Positions 17,901 through 25,470 of a stretch of 64,000 bases of DNA are shown piece by piece; the stretch's first letter is position 1; each line of letters begins with the position of its first letter. The notes beneath the pieces were generated by a model. That model did not search any database and was not told where the DNA came from. It saw only the letters and a list, made by a program, of their open reading frames with translations. Made by a program: the position numbers and the translations under genes. This stretch comes from Rhodococcus rhodnii (GTDB lineage Bacteria > Actinomycetota > Actinomycetes > Mycobacteriales > Pseudonocardiaceae): contig JOAA01000007.1 in the NCBI GenBank assembly GCA_000720375.1, positions 186,001 through 250,000 on the forward strand, read 5' to 3'.

Positions 17901-20900
17901 GCGGCGACAATGCCCTGGAGGCACGCGTCCAGTATCGAAGGATGTATCAGGTAGCCGATCCGAGGCGCTGTCTCCGGCAACGAGATCGTCACCGTGGCGC
18001 CGTCTTCGCCTCGGTACGCTTCGGTCACGCCACTGAACGCGGGCCCGTAGTCGACTCCTACTGATCGCAGCAGGTCGTAGAACCCGGTGACCGGTTCGTC
18101 GCAATTGGGGATCTTGGCCCATTCGCTGCTGTCCGCATCCGTGATCGACGCACCGCAGTGCAGGATCCACCTACCATCCGAACCCTTGGTGTAGAAGAGG
18201 ACTTCATCGCGGGTACATGTCGTCGTGACCCAGGTGTTCTCGGTGAGAACCAACGGTTCATGCAGCGTGAGCGCCCGCAATCCCAGTTTCTCGGCAGGCC
18301 GGTCCAATGTGGTCGCCGCCGCGGCGAAGGCCATCTCGACATAACAGGACGCGGCCAGCACGGCACTTCCGTCGATCCGGTGATCAGCCAGCCATGGATG
18401 CCTCCGTGTACCCAGATCCGCTCGCCACACATGGAAACCTTGCTCGGGAATCTCGGCGTGCGTGCCGAGCAACGGATGTTCACCGGCCGGCGCGGAGTCA
18501 ATCGGCGGAGCCCAATGTTCCCTGTGTTCCCAAGCTGTTGTCGGAACGTCGATGAGACGACCGGCAGTTGTTGGTGGGCGATCACAGTTGGCGATCAAGG
18601 CACCCAGGCTCGCATGGAAGCTACCCGGTTCGTCACGGCGTAGTGTGCCGAGCACTGTGGCATCGGGTACGGTCTCGCCGATGGCGTGGCGTAGCAAGGG
18701 ATGGGCTGAGATCTCCAAGAACGCCCGATACCCGTCGCGGTGCGCTGCCTCGATTGCTTGTGTGAACCGCACAGGCCGACGGACGTTCGCGGCCCAGTAC
18801 TCCGCGTCGAACCGTCCGCCGTCGAGAGCAGTGGGGTAGATCGGAATCAGCGGATCCATGGCCTCCACTATGGACAGCTCGGCCCGCAGTGCGGCGATGA
18901 TCGGTTCCACCAACCGGGAATGCCCGGCCACTGTGGACTTGATCAGCCCGGTTGACACTCCGCGCCTGCTCGCCGTGGTGATCACCTCGAGGACATCGCC
19001 GACCGGACCCGCGACGACGGTCTGCCGAGGTGCGTTGAACACCGCCAGATCCACTGCCGGATAGGCGATCAGCAGCTCGGACACGTCCTGTTCCGACATT
19101 TCGAGCGCGGCCATCGCCCCCATTCCCGCCGTCGCGGCCAGCAACCGGGAGCGTGTCTTGACGATCCGCACGCCGTCCGCCAGTGAAACCGCCCCCGCGA
19201 TGACCGCGGCGGCGACTTCGCCGAGCGAGTGCCCAATCACAGCGGCGGGTTGTGCGCCGTAGTGCTGCCACAGCCGCGCGAGGGCGACCTGCAGTCCGAA
19301 CAGGACGGGCTGCAACTCCTCAAACGCCTCTGGCACAAGACCTTTTGCGAGGACGTCGGACAACGGAATGCCCGCGCGGTCTATCTCGGCCACGGCATCA
19401 GCGAACGCCGGCTCCTCGACCAGCAGCCGTTGTCCCATGCCCGCCCATTGCGCGCCTTGGCCGGAGAAGACCCAGACCACACCGCCGCTCGCGTTCTCCC
19501 GGTTTCCGATCGCGACACCGGGCTGTGCCGTTCCTGAAGCCAGCGAGCGCAACCCTGACACCAGCTGCTGATGGTCCCGCGCGGTGATCACCGCGCGGGT
19601 ACGCCCGCTTGCCCGCCGTGCCAATGTGTGCTCCACGTGCGCGAGCTCGGCATGGCTTCCCGGCCCTGACAACCAATCCGCGAGCCGAGAGGCGGCATGC
19701 CTGACACGTTTCTCCGTGTTCGCGGCGACCAGGAACTGGCGCCGGGTGTTCTTGTGCCCGTTCGTGTGGTGGTCGTCCCGAGGTGCCTGCTCGACGACGA
19801 CGTGGGCGTTGGTGCCGCCGAACCCGAACCCCGAGACCCCGGCGAGGGCCGGCCGCTCGTCGCTTGGCCAGGACCGTTGCCCTGCCACCACGGCCAGTCG
19901 CAACTGCTGAAACGGAATGTACGGGTTCGGCTCGTGGAAATGCAGGCTTGCCGGAATCCGACGGTGGACGAGGGCAAGCACGACCTTGATCAACCCGGTG
20001 ATCCCGGCAGCGGCTTCGAGGTGCCCCAGGTTCGTCTTGACCGATCCGATCAGCAGTGGCCGCTCCCGTCCGGGTGCCATACCCAGGACCGTGCCGAGCG
20101 CGCCTGCCTCGATCGGATCCCCCAACAACGTGCCGGTGCCGTGTGCCTCCACGTAGTCGATCCTTGCCGGATCGACGTCCGCCGATGCGTACGCGGCACG
20201 CAGCAACGCTTCCTGAGCGGCGGGGTTGGGCGCAGTCAACCCGTTGGAACGGCCGTCGGAGTTCACCGCTGATCCGCGCAACACCGCCAGCACACGATCC
20301 CGGTTCCGCAGCGCCACACTCAACGGCTTCAGTACGACCACGGCCGCGCCCTCCGCGCGACCAATCCCGTTCGCGGAGGCGTCAAACGCCTTGCACAGCC
20401 CGTCGGGCGCGGTCACCCCCATCTGGTCGAAGGTCGCCGTCACCCCAGGGCCCAGGAGCAGGTTGGCGCCGCCGGCCACGGCGATCTCGCTCTCGCCATT
20501 GCGCAGGCTTTGCATCGCCAGGTGCACCGCGACCAGCGAGGACGAACACGCGGTGTCCACCGCGATACTGGGCCCGCGCCAGTCGAAGACGTACGACAGC
20601 CTGTTCGCCGCGACACTCAACGCCGACCCGGTCGCGGTCCACGGGTCGACCCGGCTGACGTCGCCGAAGGTGAGCCGGCTGTACTCGTTGCCGCTGATCC
20701 CGATGAAGACGCCGGTCCTGCTGCCGCGCAGCCGGTCTGGCGCCATTCCCGCGTGCTCCAACGCTTCCTGCGTGACTTCCAGCAGCAACCGCTGCTGCGG
20801 ATCGGTCACGGCCGCCTCGCGCGGGGTGATACCGAAGAAGTCGGCGTCGAATCCGATGACATCGCTGAGGAAACCGCCCCAGCGCGTGGTCCGGGCCAGT

Positions 20901-21331
20901 TGCTCGGCCTGTTCGAGTGAGTCGTGGCCGAACTGGTCCCACCGCCCGTCCGGAACGCGCGTGATCGCGTTGCCGCCGTCCGACAACAGCTCCCAGAAGT
21001 CTGCCGGGCTGTTCACGTGGCCAGGCAACCGGCAGCCGATTCCGACCACCGCGATCGGATCGCCGGTCACGACCGGCGAATCCACCGTGCTTTCGATCGG
21101 CGCGTCCGTCAAGGCCGCCACCAGCGAGGAAATGCCGGAATGCTGCCAGACCAGGGTCGCGGGCAGCTCGCGGTCCAGCACGTCCGCGAGCTCACCGGCG
21201 AGCTGGACGGCTTCCCGCGATGTCAGGCCGTATTCAAGCAACGGCCGATCGATGTCTACATCGGACTCAGCGATCCCGCATACCCGCGCGACGGACGTGA
21301 CGAGCCAGTCCCGCAGCTGCGCGGCGGTCAA
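14999..21331 (-). CDS. Modular type I polyketide synthase, Pks13-like layout with added DH-KR loop
   Basis: A 2110-residue megasynthase. Domains in order: N-terminal ACP (about 1-75, phosphopantetheine Ser38 in EYGLTSRE); KS (about 90-515, Cys262 in DTACSSS, His397 in EAHGTGT, His437 in TNLGHLE); AT (about 620-910, Ser702 in GHSLGE, with VAGHS at 802 where substrate-deciding YASH/HAFH usually lies). Then DH (about 950-1210, His984 and Asp1135, but the usual Pro of HxxxGxxxxP is Ala); KR (about 1240-1655, GGLGGIG, Ser1546/1547, Tyr1560, Asn1564); ACP (about 1680-1755, Ser1714 in LGVDSL); a carrier-like segment lacking the Ser (about 1770-1840); and TE (about 1850-2110, Ser1919 in GWSFGG, Asp1946, His2087). 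There is no ER. The TTG start overlaps the FAAL stop (TTGA). The leading ACP fed by an adjacent FAAL and the final TE match Pks13; DH and KR do not. Confidence 0.93.
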   Translation of the reverse strand: MTAAQLRDWLVTSVARVCGIAESDVDIDRPLLEYGLTSREAVQLAGELADVLDRELPATLVWQHSGISSLVAALTDAPIESTVDSPVVTGDPIAVVGIGCRLPGHVNSPADFWELLSDGGNAITRVPDGRWDQFGHDSLEQAEQLARTTRWGGFLSDVIGFDADFFGITPREAAVTDPQQRLLLEVTQEALEHAGMAPDRLRGSRTGVFIGISGNEYSRLTFGDVSRVDPWTATGSALSVAANRLSYVFDWRGPSIAVDTACSSSLVAVHLAMQSLRNGESEIAVAGGANLLLGPGVTATFDQMGVTAPDGLCKAFDASANGIGRAEGAAVVVLKPLSVALRNRDRVLAVLRGSAVNSDGRSNGLTAPNPAAQEALLRAAYASADVDPARIDYVEAHGTGTLLGDPIEAGALGTVLGMAPGRERPLLIGSVKTNLGHLEAAAGITGLIKVVLALVHRRIPASLHFHEPNPYIPFQQLRLAVVAGQRSWPSDERPALAGVSGFGFGGTNAHVVVEQAPRDDHHTNGHKNTRRQFLVAANTEKRVRHAASRLADWLSGPGSHAELAHVEHTLARRASGRTRAVITARDHQQLVSGLRSLASGTAQPGVAIGNRENASGGVVWVFSGQGAQWAGMGQRLLVEEPAFADAVAEIDRAGIPLSDVLAKGLVPEAFEELQPVLFGLQVALARLWQHYGAQPAAVIGHSLGEVAAAVIAGAVSLADGVRIVKTRSRLLAATAGMGAMAALEMSEQDVSELLIAYPAVDLAVFNAPRQTVVAGPVGDVLEVITTASRRGVSTGLIKSTVAGHSRLVEPIIAALRAELSIVEAMDPLIPIYPTALDGGRFDAEYWAANVRRPVRFTQAIEAAHRDGYRAFLEISAHPLLRHAIGETVPDATVLGTLRRDEPGSFHASLGALIANCDRPPTTAGRLIDVPTTAWEHREHWAPPIDSAPAGEHPLLGTHAEIPEQGFHVWRADLGTRRHPWLADHRIDGSAVLAASCYVEMAFAAAATTLDRPAEKLGLRALTLHEPLVLTENTWVTTTCTRDEVLFYTKGSDGRWILHCGASITDADSSEWAKIPNCDEPVTGFYDLLRSVGVDYGPAFSGVTEAYRGEDGATVTISLPETAPRIGYLIHPSILDACLQGIVAAVPSAEPDVRYVPMEFGHVRLLGDPGSSVRAYISVTQGDGGLTCDVRLIDDDSQVLLEITDVFLRKVERSPFPGRLRQSLLARSWVPSDPPDASDHGPVLLVAEPDHPFVETAAAAIESAGVPCRVVPAVDDDALRSERPAAVALLVSPDASHGLETGKWAVLDCVDLVRTVADLPGKPPRLWLVTTNAAAVAPGERGQPGPASLRGLVRVLSYEHPGIRASWLDVTDVSELARELTADAPDDEVAWREGRRYVARLTSAPDLPSVVPVVRPDGGYVITGGLGGIGLLLAGWLAARGATRLVLNGRKPPSRATTAMIDELRSAGTSVEVVLGDVADLGVAERLLEAAGTPRGIAHAAAVFDDNTVSLLDEETLCRTWRPKAHGAWRLHAASLGHDLDWWLGFSSATALHGLPGQPAYASANAYLDALVAMRRADGLPAVTVNWGTWAEVGAAADIEVPWIHPIPPAEGLEVVEAAISARGAEIAAVRLNTARLATEFPQLAGIPFFSEILIGHMVAETGDWPGMAAVQARGPGEARRLVAAQVRFRVASVMGLAADALADDLPLTSLGVDSLLAMRIRNALQHDLEISLPVSVLLTGATLTGLCARVFAETGIEQAPEASSPSVLVPPRDAAERLIASVWQDVLGTPIGVTHEFPGDDAQAEQIAALLSKRAAHEFSTTELFARPTVELMANLVRAADRAHGPVRVLRAGDDPLFFFHPGGGDTAVFRQLVDLLEVPAYGFDRIDDTNTVEQRVDRFLPDLRAIQPSGPYKLAGWSFGGFQAFEMAQRLSVAGEVVDLLVLIDPILPLPEEPGLTARQRLERRFHRFGEFLESSYGRRVDLPYADLATMSEEDQADLLIATITAAGLVNEQVSAAILAHQRSSFLDARLLERYQPKQYDGPVVFYSAESSVPGGLRDPRFDRTDPARGWDSVCGNLEIITVPGHHLSLLDPPTVNVIAEHLAGVLRR

Positions 21332-23046
21332 CGCAGTTCTCCGTCCAGATAACGACGGCGGGTGGCCGAACGCGCGATCTTCCCGCTGGACGTCCGGGCG
21401 ACTGTGCCCGGCGGCACCATGACGAAGTCCAGTAGCCGCAGGGCATGCCGCCTCGCCACGGCCGCGCGAACCAGCCGCCCGATCTCGTCGGCCAGCTCAT
21501 CGTGCATCGTGACGCGCGCGGAGTACTCGGCGACCACCACTGGGCCCTCCCGGCCGTCGCGTTCGATGCTGAACACCGCGAGCCTGTCCCGCCGGATCGC
21601 CGGATGTGCCTGCTGTACCGTGGCTTCGATGTCCTGCGGGTAGTGGTTCGTGCCGTCGACGATGATCAGGTCCTTGAGCCGCCCGGCGACGTACAGCTCG
21701 CCGGAGTGGATCACGCCGAGATCCCCCGTGCGCAGCCAGCCCGCTTCCGGTGTGCCGTTGAGCAACCGTCCGCCGAACGACTCCGCGGTGCGTTCCGGCT
21801 GCCGCCAGTAGCCGTCGGCCACGTTGGGCCCGTGGATCCAGATCTCGCCGACGATCCCGTCGGAGACCACACGTCCGTCGACCACGATTCGCAGGTCCTG
21901 GCCGACTGCCCACCCCACGGACACCAGCTGCACGGCCCGATCGGCATCGTCGTCGACCATGACGGCTCGCTCGCCAGGGCCAAGCCTGGTTCGGTCGAAG
22001 GTGGTGGCCTTTGGCGCCACGCCGGGCGAAGTCGTGCTGACGAACACAGTCGCCTCGGCGAGCCCGTAGGACGGCCGGTGCGCGGTTGCCCGGAATCCCA
22101 GCGGCCCGGTCACCGCGAGGAAGTTCTCGATCGTCGCCGCCCTGATCGGCTCGCTGCCGTTGATGATCACTTTGACCCGGCTCAGGTCCAATCCATTCAA
22201 GTCCTTTTCGGACAGAGCGGCGGCTGCGTAGTCGAAGGCGAAGTTCGGCGCGGCACTGACCGCATCCGGGTACTCGCCGAGCATCTTCAGCCAGCGCACG
22301 GGTTTGCGGACGAACGCGAACGGTGTGGTGAACACCGAGCGGCAGCCCAGCGCGGCGGGCAGAGCCAGCAGATTGACCAGGCCCATGTCATGGAAGAGCG
22401 GCAACCAGCCCACGCACGTCGTGTTCACGTCCGCGCCGAAGGCGACCTGCGCCTGGCCCACATTCGCGGTGAGGGCGCCATGGGTGATCACGGCCCCAGC
22501 CGGGTTTCTGGTCGACCCGGACGTGTACTGCAGGTACGCGGGCTGGTCCGCGTACGCCTGAACCGGCTCGAAGTCGCGGTCCGGTAAGCAATCCACGACC
22601 ACCAGCTCTTTCGGCCGTGGTATCGGGTACTGATCGAGCAGATCCCGTACGCCCTGCACGGCCGCGCCCGAGGTCAGCCAGACCTCCGGATCGCAGTCGG
22701 CAAGCGCACCGACCAGGCGGTTCGGATTCGTGCCGACTTCCGGGGCGTGCAGCGGGACCGCGATCATGCCCGCGTACAGCGTGCCGAAGAACCCCGCGAC
22801 GTAGTCCAGGTTCTGCGGGCAGAGCAGCGCGACCCGCTCGCCGGGCACGCTGACGTCGGCGAGCCGGGCGGCGATCGCTCTCGCCCGACTGTCCAATTCG
22901 GACCATGTGATGGTCCGCTTGACACCATTCACGTCGTCGAGATAGTCGACGAAGGTGTAGGCCGGCCCATTGTCTCCGGTACGCCGGGTCAACACCGAAC
23001 TCACCGGTTCGAACCAATTCGAGAACGCATTACGCCGAACAGACAT
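21328..23046 (-). CDS. Long-chain fatty acyl-AMP ligase (FadD32-type FAAL)
   Basis: A 572-residue adenylating enzyme. The A3 loop reads YTSGSTRNPAGAVITH (about 174-189), with the NPAG/TPAG form typical of FAALs rather than CoA ligases. GWLPLFHDMGL, YGLAEATVFVS and especially DGTNHYPQDIE near the C-terminal domain are FAAL hallmarks. FAALs adenylate fatty acids and hand them directly to an ACP; here the recipient would be the N-terminal ACP of the overlapping PKS gene. ATG 23046 (AGGGGTCACT upstream) is favoured over an extension to 23133. Together with the PKS it reproduces the fadD32-pks13 pair of mycolate-making actinobacteria. Confidence 0.93.
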   Translation of the reverse strand: MSVRRNAFSNWFEPVSSVLTRRTGDNGPAYTFVDYLDDVNGVKRTITWSELDSRARAIAARLADVSVPGERVALLCPQNLDYVAGFFGTLYAGMIAVPLHAPEVGTNPNRLVGALADCDPEVWLTSGAAVQGVRDLLDQYPIPRPKELVVVDCLPDRDFEPVQAYADQPAYLQYTSGSTRNPAGAVITHGALTANVGQAQVAFGADVNTTCVGWLPLFHDMGLVNLLALPAALGCRSVFTTPFAFVRKPVRWLKMLGEYPDAVSAAPNFAFDYAAAALSEKDLNGLDLSRVKVIINGSEPIRAATIENFLAVTGPLGFRATAHRPSYGLAEATVFVSTTSPGVAPKATTFDRTRLGPGERAVMVDDDADRAVQLVSVGWAVGQDLRIVVDGRVVSDGIVGEIWIHGPNVADGYWRQPERTAESFGGRLLNGTPEAGWLRTGDLGVIHSGELYVAGRLKDLIIVDGTNHYPQDIEATVQQAHPAIRRDRLAVFSIERDGREGPVVVAEYSARVTMHDELADEIGRLVRAAVARRHALRLLDFVMVPPGTVARTSSGKIARSATRRRYLDGELR

Positions 23047-23225
23047 AGTGACCCCTACCAGGCGACAATCGCACAGGGAACCCGGACGTCCACAGGACGA
23101 TCGGCAGATTAACGACGCCAAGAACGGCATCACAACAACGCGAACATGTGACCCACATCACTACATTTTTCGGATGCGGTTCCTTTGTCACAACCCTGCA
23201 CAGCCATGACAGTCGTACTGAACGT

Positions 23226-24104
23226 TCAGGAGTATTTTTCACCCTCGGTGAGTGGCGTGGTCAGGAAATCCCACGACCGGTCCACCTCGCGTTGCCAGCT
23301 CGGCCAATCGTGCGTACCGTGCCCGAAACTCGTGCACACAGGGTGACCGAGCTCGGCCATCCGCCTGGCGAATGCCCGACTTGCCGGTGCGACCAGCCGC
23401 TCCAGCAAGCGATCTCCCTGCACTGGCGGATCGCCCGGGACGCGCACGCCGTCGCCGGCCGCGACGTACAGCGGCGTCCCGATCAACTTCTCAGCCAAGC
23501 GGTAGGGATTGTTCGCCGCCCAGACCGCGCGCCGAAGCCATCGCGGCCCCCACATCGCGTTCATCCGCTCCCCCACGCTGCGCATGAAATACCGCAGCAG
23601 CAAAGGAGCTCCGCGCCGGGTCGTGTGCAGCATGCCGCTGTAGGAGGCCACAGCCAGGAACATGCCCGGGTTGCGCGCGGCGTACATGACGGCCCCGTAG
23701 CCGCCCATGGAAACCCCCGCTATGGCACGGGATTGCCCTGCGCCGTACCGTTCTTCGAGCAGCATCCGCAGCTCGACGGTGTGAAACCGGTGCCATGCTG
23801 GGAATTTCGGGCGTTGCCAGTCCGTGTAGAAACCGGCCCTGCCGCCCTCGGGAAGCACCACCAGCAGGCCACCGGGATGCGCCAGCGCCCGGCCCACGAT
23901 GTCGGTGCGCTCCAGCCAGCAGGCCGGACCGTCGTCACCTCCGTGCAACAGATAGAGCACCGGCCAGTTACGCTCCGTGCCCGGCATCCAGTCGTGCGGA
24001 GTAATCACGAAGACGGTAACTGTCGTATTCACTGCCGACGAACGGACCGCCAGCTCAAGCACATTCGGGCGAACAAATCTTTCCGTGACCACCTCGATGT
24101 CCAT
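23226..24104 (-). CDS. Antigen-85/esterase-D-type acyltransferase or esterase, no signal peptide
   Basis: A 292-residue PF00756 protein with YLLHGGDDG, the nucleophile in AGVSMGGYGA and a likely catalytic His in FGHGTHDWPSW. It resembles the secreted protein at 5317-6330 (VLYLLHG, VSMGG/LSMGG, YAARNPGMF/YAARRPGMF, NPYRLAEKL-like region) but begins MDIEVVTERF with no signal sequence, so it should act in the cytosol. ATG 24104 follows GGTGAGG. It lies 180 bases upstream of the FAAL gene on the same strand and diverges from the MFS gene. In mycobacteria fbp genes sit next to pks13 and fadD32. It may transfer the PKS product to a sugar or release it (inference). Confidence 0.82.
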   Translation of the reverse strand: MDIEVVTERFVRPNVLELAVRSSAVNTTVTVFVITPHDWMPGTERNWPVLYLLHGGDDGPACWLERTDIVGRALAHPGGLLVVLPEGGRAGFYTDWQRPKFPAWHRFHTVELRMLLEERYGAGQSRAIAGVSMGGYGAVMYAARNPGMFLAVASYSGMLHTTRRGAPLLLRYFMRSVGERMNAMWGPRWLRRAVWAANNPYRLAEKLIGTPLYVAAGDGVRVPGDPPVQGDRLLERLVAPASRAFARRMAELGHPVCTSFGHGTHDWPSWQREVDRSWDFLTTPLTEGEKYS

Positions 24105-24159
24105 CGCATCCTCACCTATTGATATCCGCGAACCAATGCCATTACCGTGAACGCTCATC

Positions 24160-25470
24160 ATGAACAGAACCGCGCCAAGAAGCCACCCGGTCGGCACGCT
24201 GGTGACGGTATCGCTCGGCGGAATGATCGTCGGCCTCGACGGTACCGCGCTCACCATTGCCGGACCGGATATCGCGCATGCCGCCCGCGCGTCACTCGCC
24301 GAACTGCAATGGATTGCGAACGCATATCTGGTCGCACTCGCCATCGCGTTGTTCCCCGCCGGCCGTCTCGCCGACCGCGTCGGCAGGCGACGTGTGTTCG
24401 TGGCCGGGGTGGCCGGGTTCGGGGTGGCCTCGCTGCTGATCGCGGCGAGTTCGTCCGCCTGGCTGCTGATCGTTTTACGCGCGGTTCAAGGAATCTGCGG
24501 CGCGCTGCTGCAGCCGGCGGCACTCGCCCTGATCCGTGCTGCCTTCTCTGGCAAGCGGCTCGACATCGCACTCGGGATCTGGGGTGGCGCCGGTGCGCTG
24601 TCCATCGCCGCGGGCCCGGTCGTCGCCGGGTTGATCGTGCAACATTTCGGCTGGCCCGTGGTGTTCCTGATCAACGCGCCCATCGCCGCGGTCACCATCG
24701 TGCTCGCGCTGTGTACGGTCGGCGAGTCACGGGCGCGGGATTCGCTTGAGCGGCCGCGTGATCTCTTCCGCCGTCCCGGGGTGCGGCTCGGCGCTGTCCT
24801 GACTGGACTCAGTTACTTCTCCTTGTACGGCTTGCTGTTCTTCCTCACGCTGTACCTGCAGAACCTGCGCGGGTTCGATCCGATCGGCGCGGCCGGATGG
24901 CTGCTGCCGCTGACGGCGGTCGTGGTGGTCAGCGCCCCGATCGGCGGCGCCCTCACCGCGCGGTTCGGGCCACGCTGGCCCGCGACCGGCGGCCTTGCTC
25001 TGGTTTTCGTCGGTATGGTGGGGTTTCTCGCACTCGGCCCGGCCAGCACGCAGGCCGAGGTCCTGCCCGCGGCACTCATTCTCGGGGCAGGAACCGGGGT
25101 CGCGCTGATCGCCTCGACACAGATCATCATCAGCAACGCTCCGGTGTCCATGTCCGGCCTCGCCTCCGCGTTACAGCAGGTCGCCACCCAAGTCGGCGGG
25201 GTGACCGGGATCCTCGTGCTCGGCCTGGTCATGTCCTGGCGGGTCGGCCAACTCGTCCCGGACGCCGACGTGGACCAAGCGGCGCAAGGCCTTGGCGCGA
25301 GCTCCGCCGCGTTCGTTCCCGGCTTGCACGCCGCCATCATCGCCGCCGCGGCCGTGATCGCTTTGGGCGCCGCACTCGCCACGCGCACGTCAAACCTTTC
25401 CTCGGCGGAGTCTGCCCGGCCACCAGATGTCTCGTCCGATGTGGATGGTCAACGCCGGAACCAGCAGTGA
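24160..25470 (+). CDS. MFS drug/metabolite exporter (DHA2/EmrB-QacA type)
   Basis: A 436-residue protein with 12 or more membrane helices. Helix 1 carries GMIVGLDGTALTIAGPDI (compare the DHA2 motif LDxTIVNVALP), loop 2 has GRLADRVGRRRVFVAG, and motif C-like sequence GIWGGAGALSIAAGPVVAG is seen near 150-170. Such proteins export drugs or amphiphilic metabolites by proton antiport. It starts 55 bases from the divergent esterase gene and its last 81 bases overlap the convergent MmpL gene. It is the only plus-strand gene inside the lipid cluster and is probably a self-resistance or export pump. Confidence 0.85.
   Translation: MNRTAPRSHPVGTLVTVSLGGMIVGLDGTALTIAGPDIAHAARASLAELQWIANAYLVALAIALFPAGRLADRVGRRRVFVAGVAGFGVASLLIAASSSAWLLIVLRAVQGICGALLQPAALALIRAAFSGKRLDIALGIWGGAGALSIAAGPVVAGLIVQHFGWPVVFLINAPIAAVTIVLALCTVGESRARDSLERPRDLFRRPGVRLGAVLTGLSYFSLYGLLFFLTLYLQNLRGFDPIGAAGWLLPLTAVVVVSAPIGGALTARFGPRWPATGGLALVFVGMVGFLALGPASTQAEVLPAALILGAGTGVALIASTQIIISNAPVSMSGLASALQQVATQVGGVTGILVLGLVMSWRVGQLVPDADVDQAAQGLGASSAAFVPGLHAAIIAAAAVIALGAALATRTSNLSSAESARPPDVSSDVDGQRRNQQ

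Noticed and set aside
23218..23229. CTGAACGTTCAG palindrome
   Set aside because: It covers the stop codon of the esterase gene and is not at a promoter, so it is probably chance; it is also not a LexA box.
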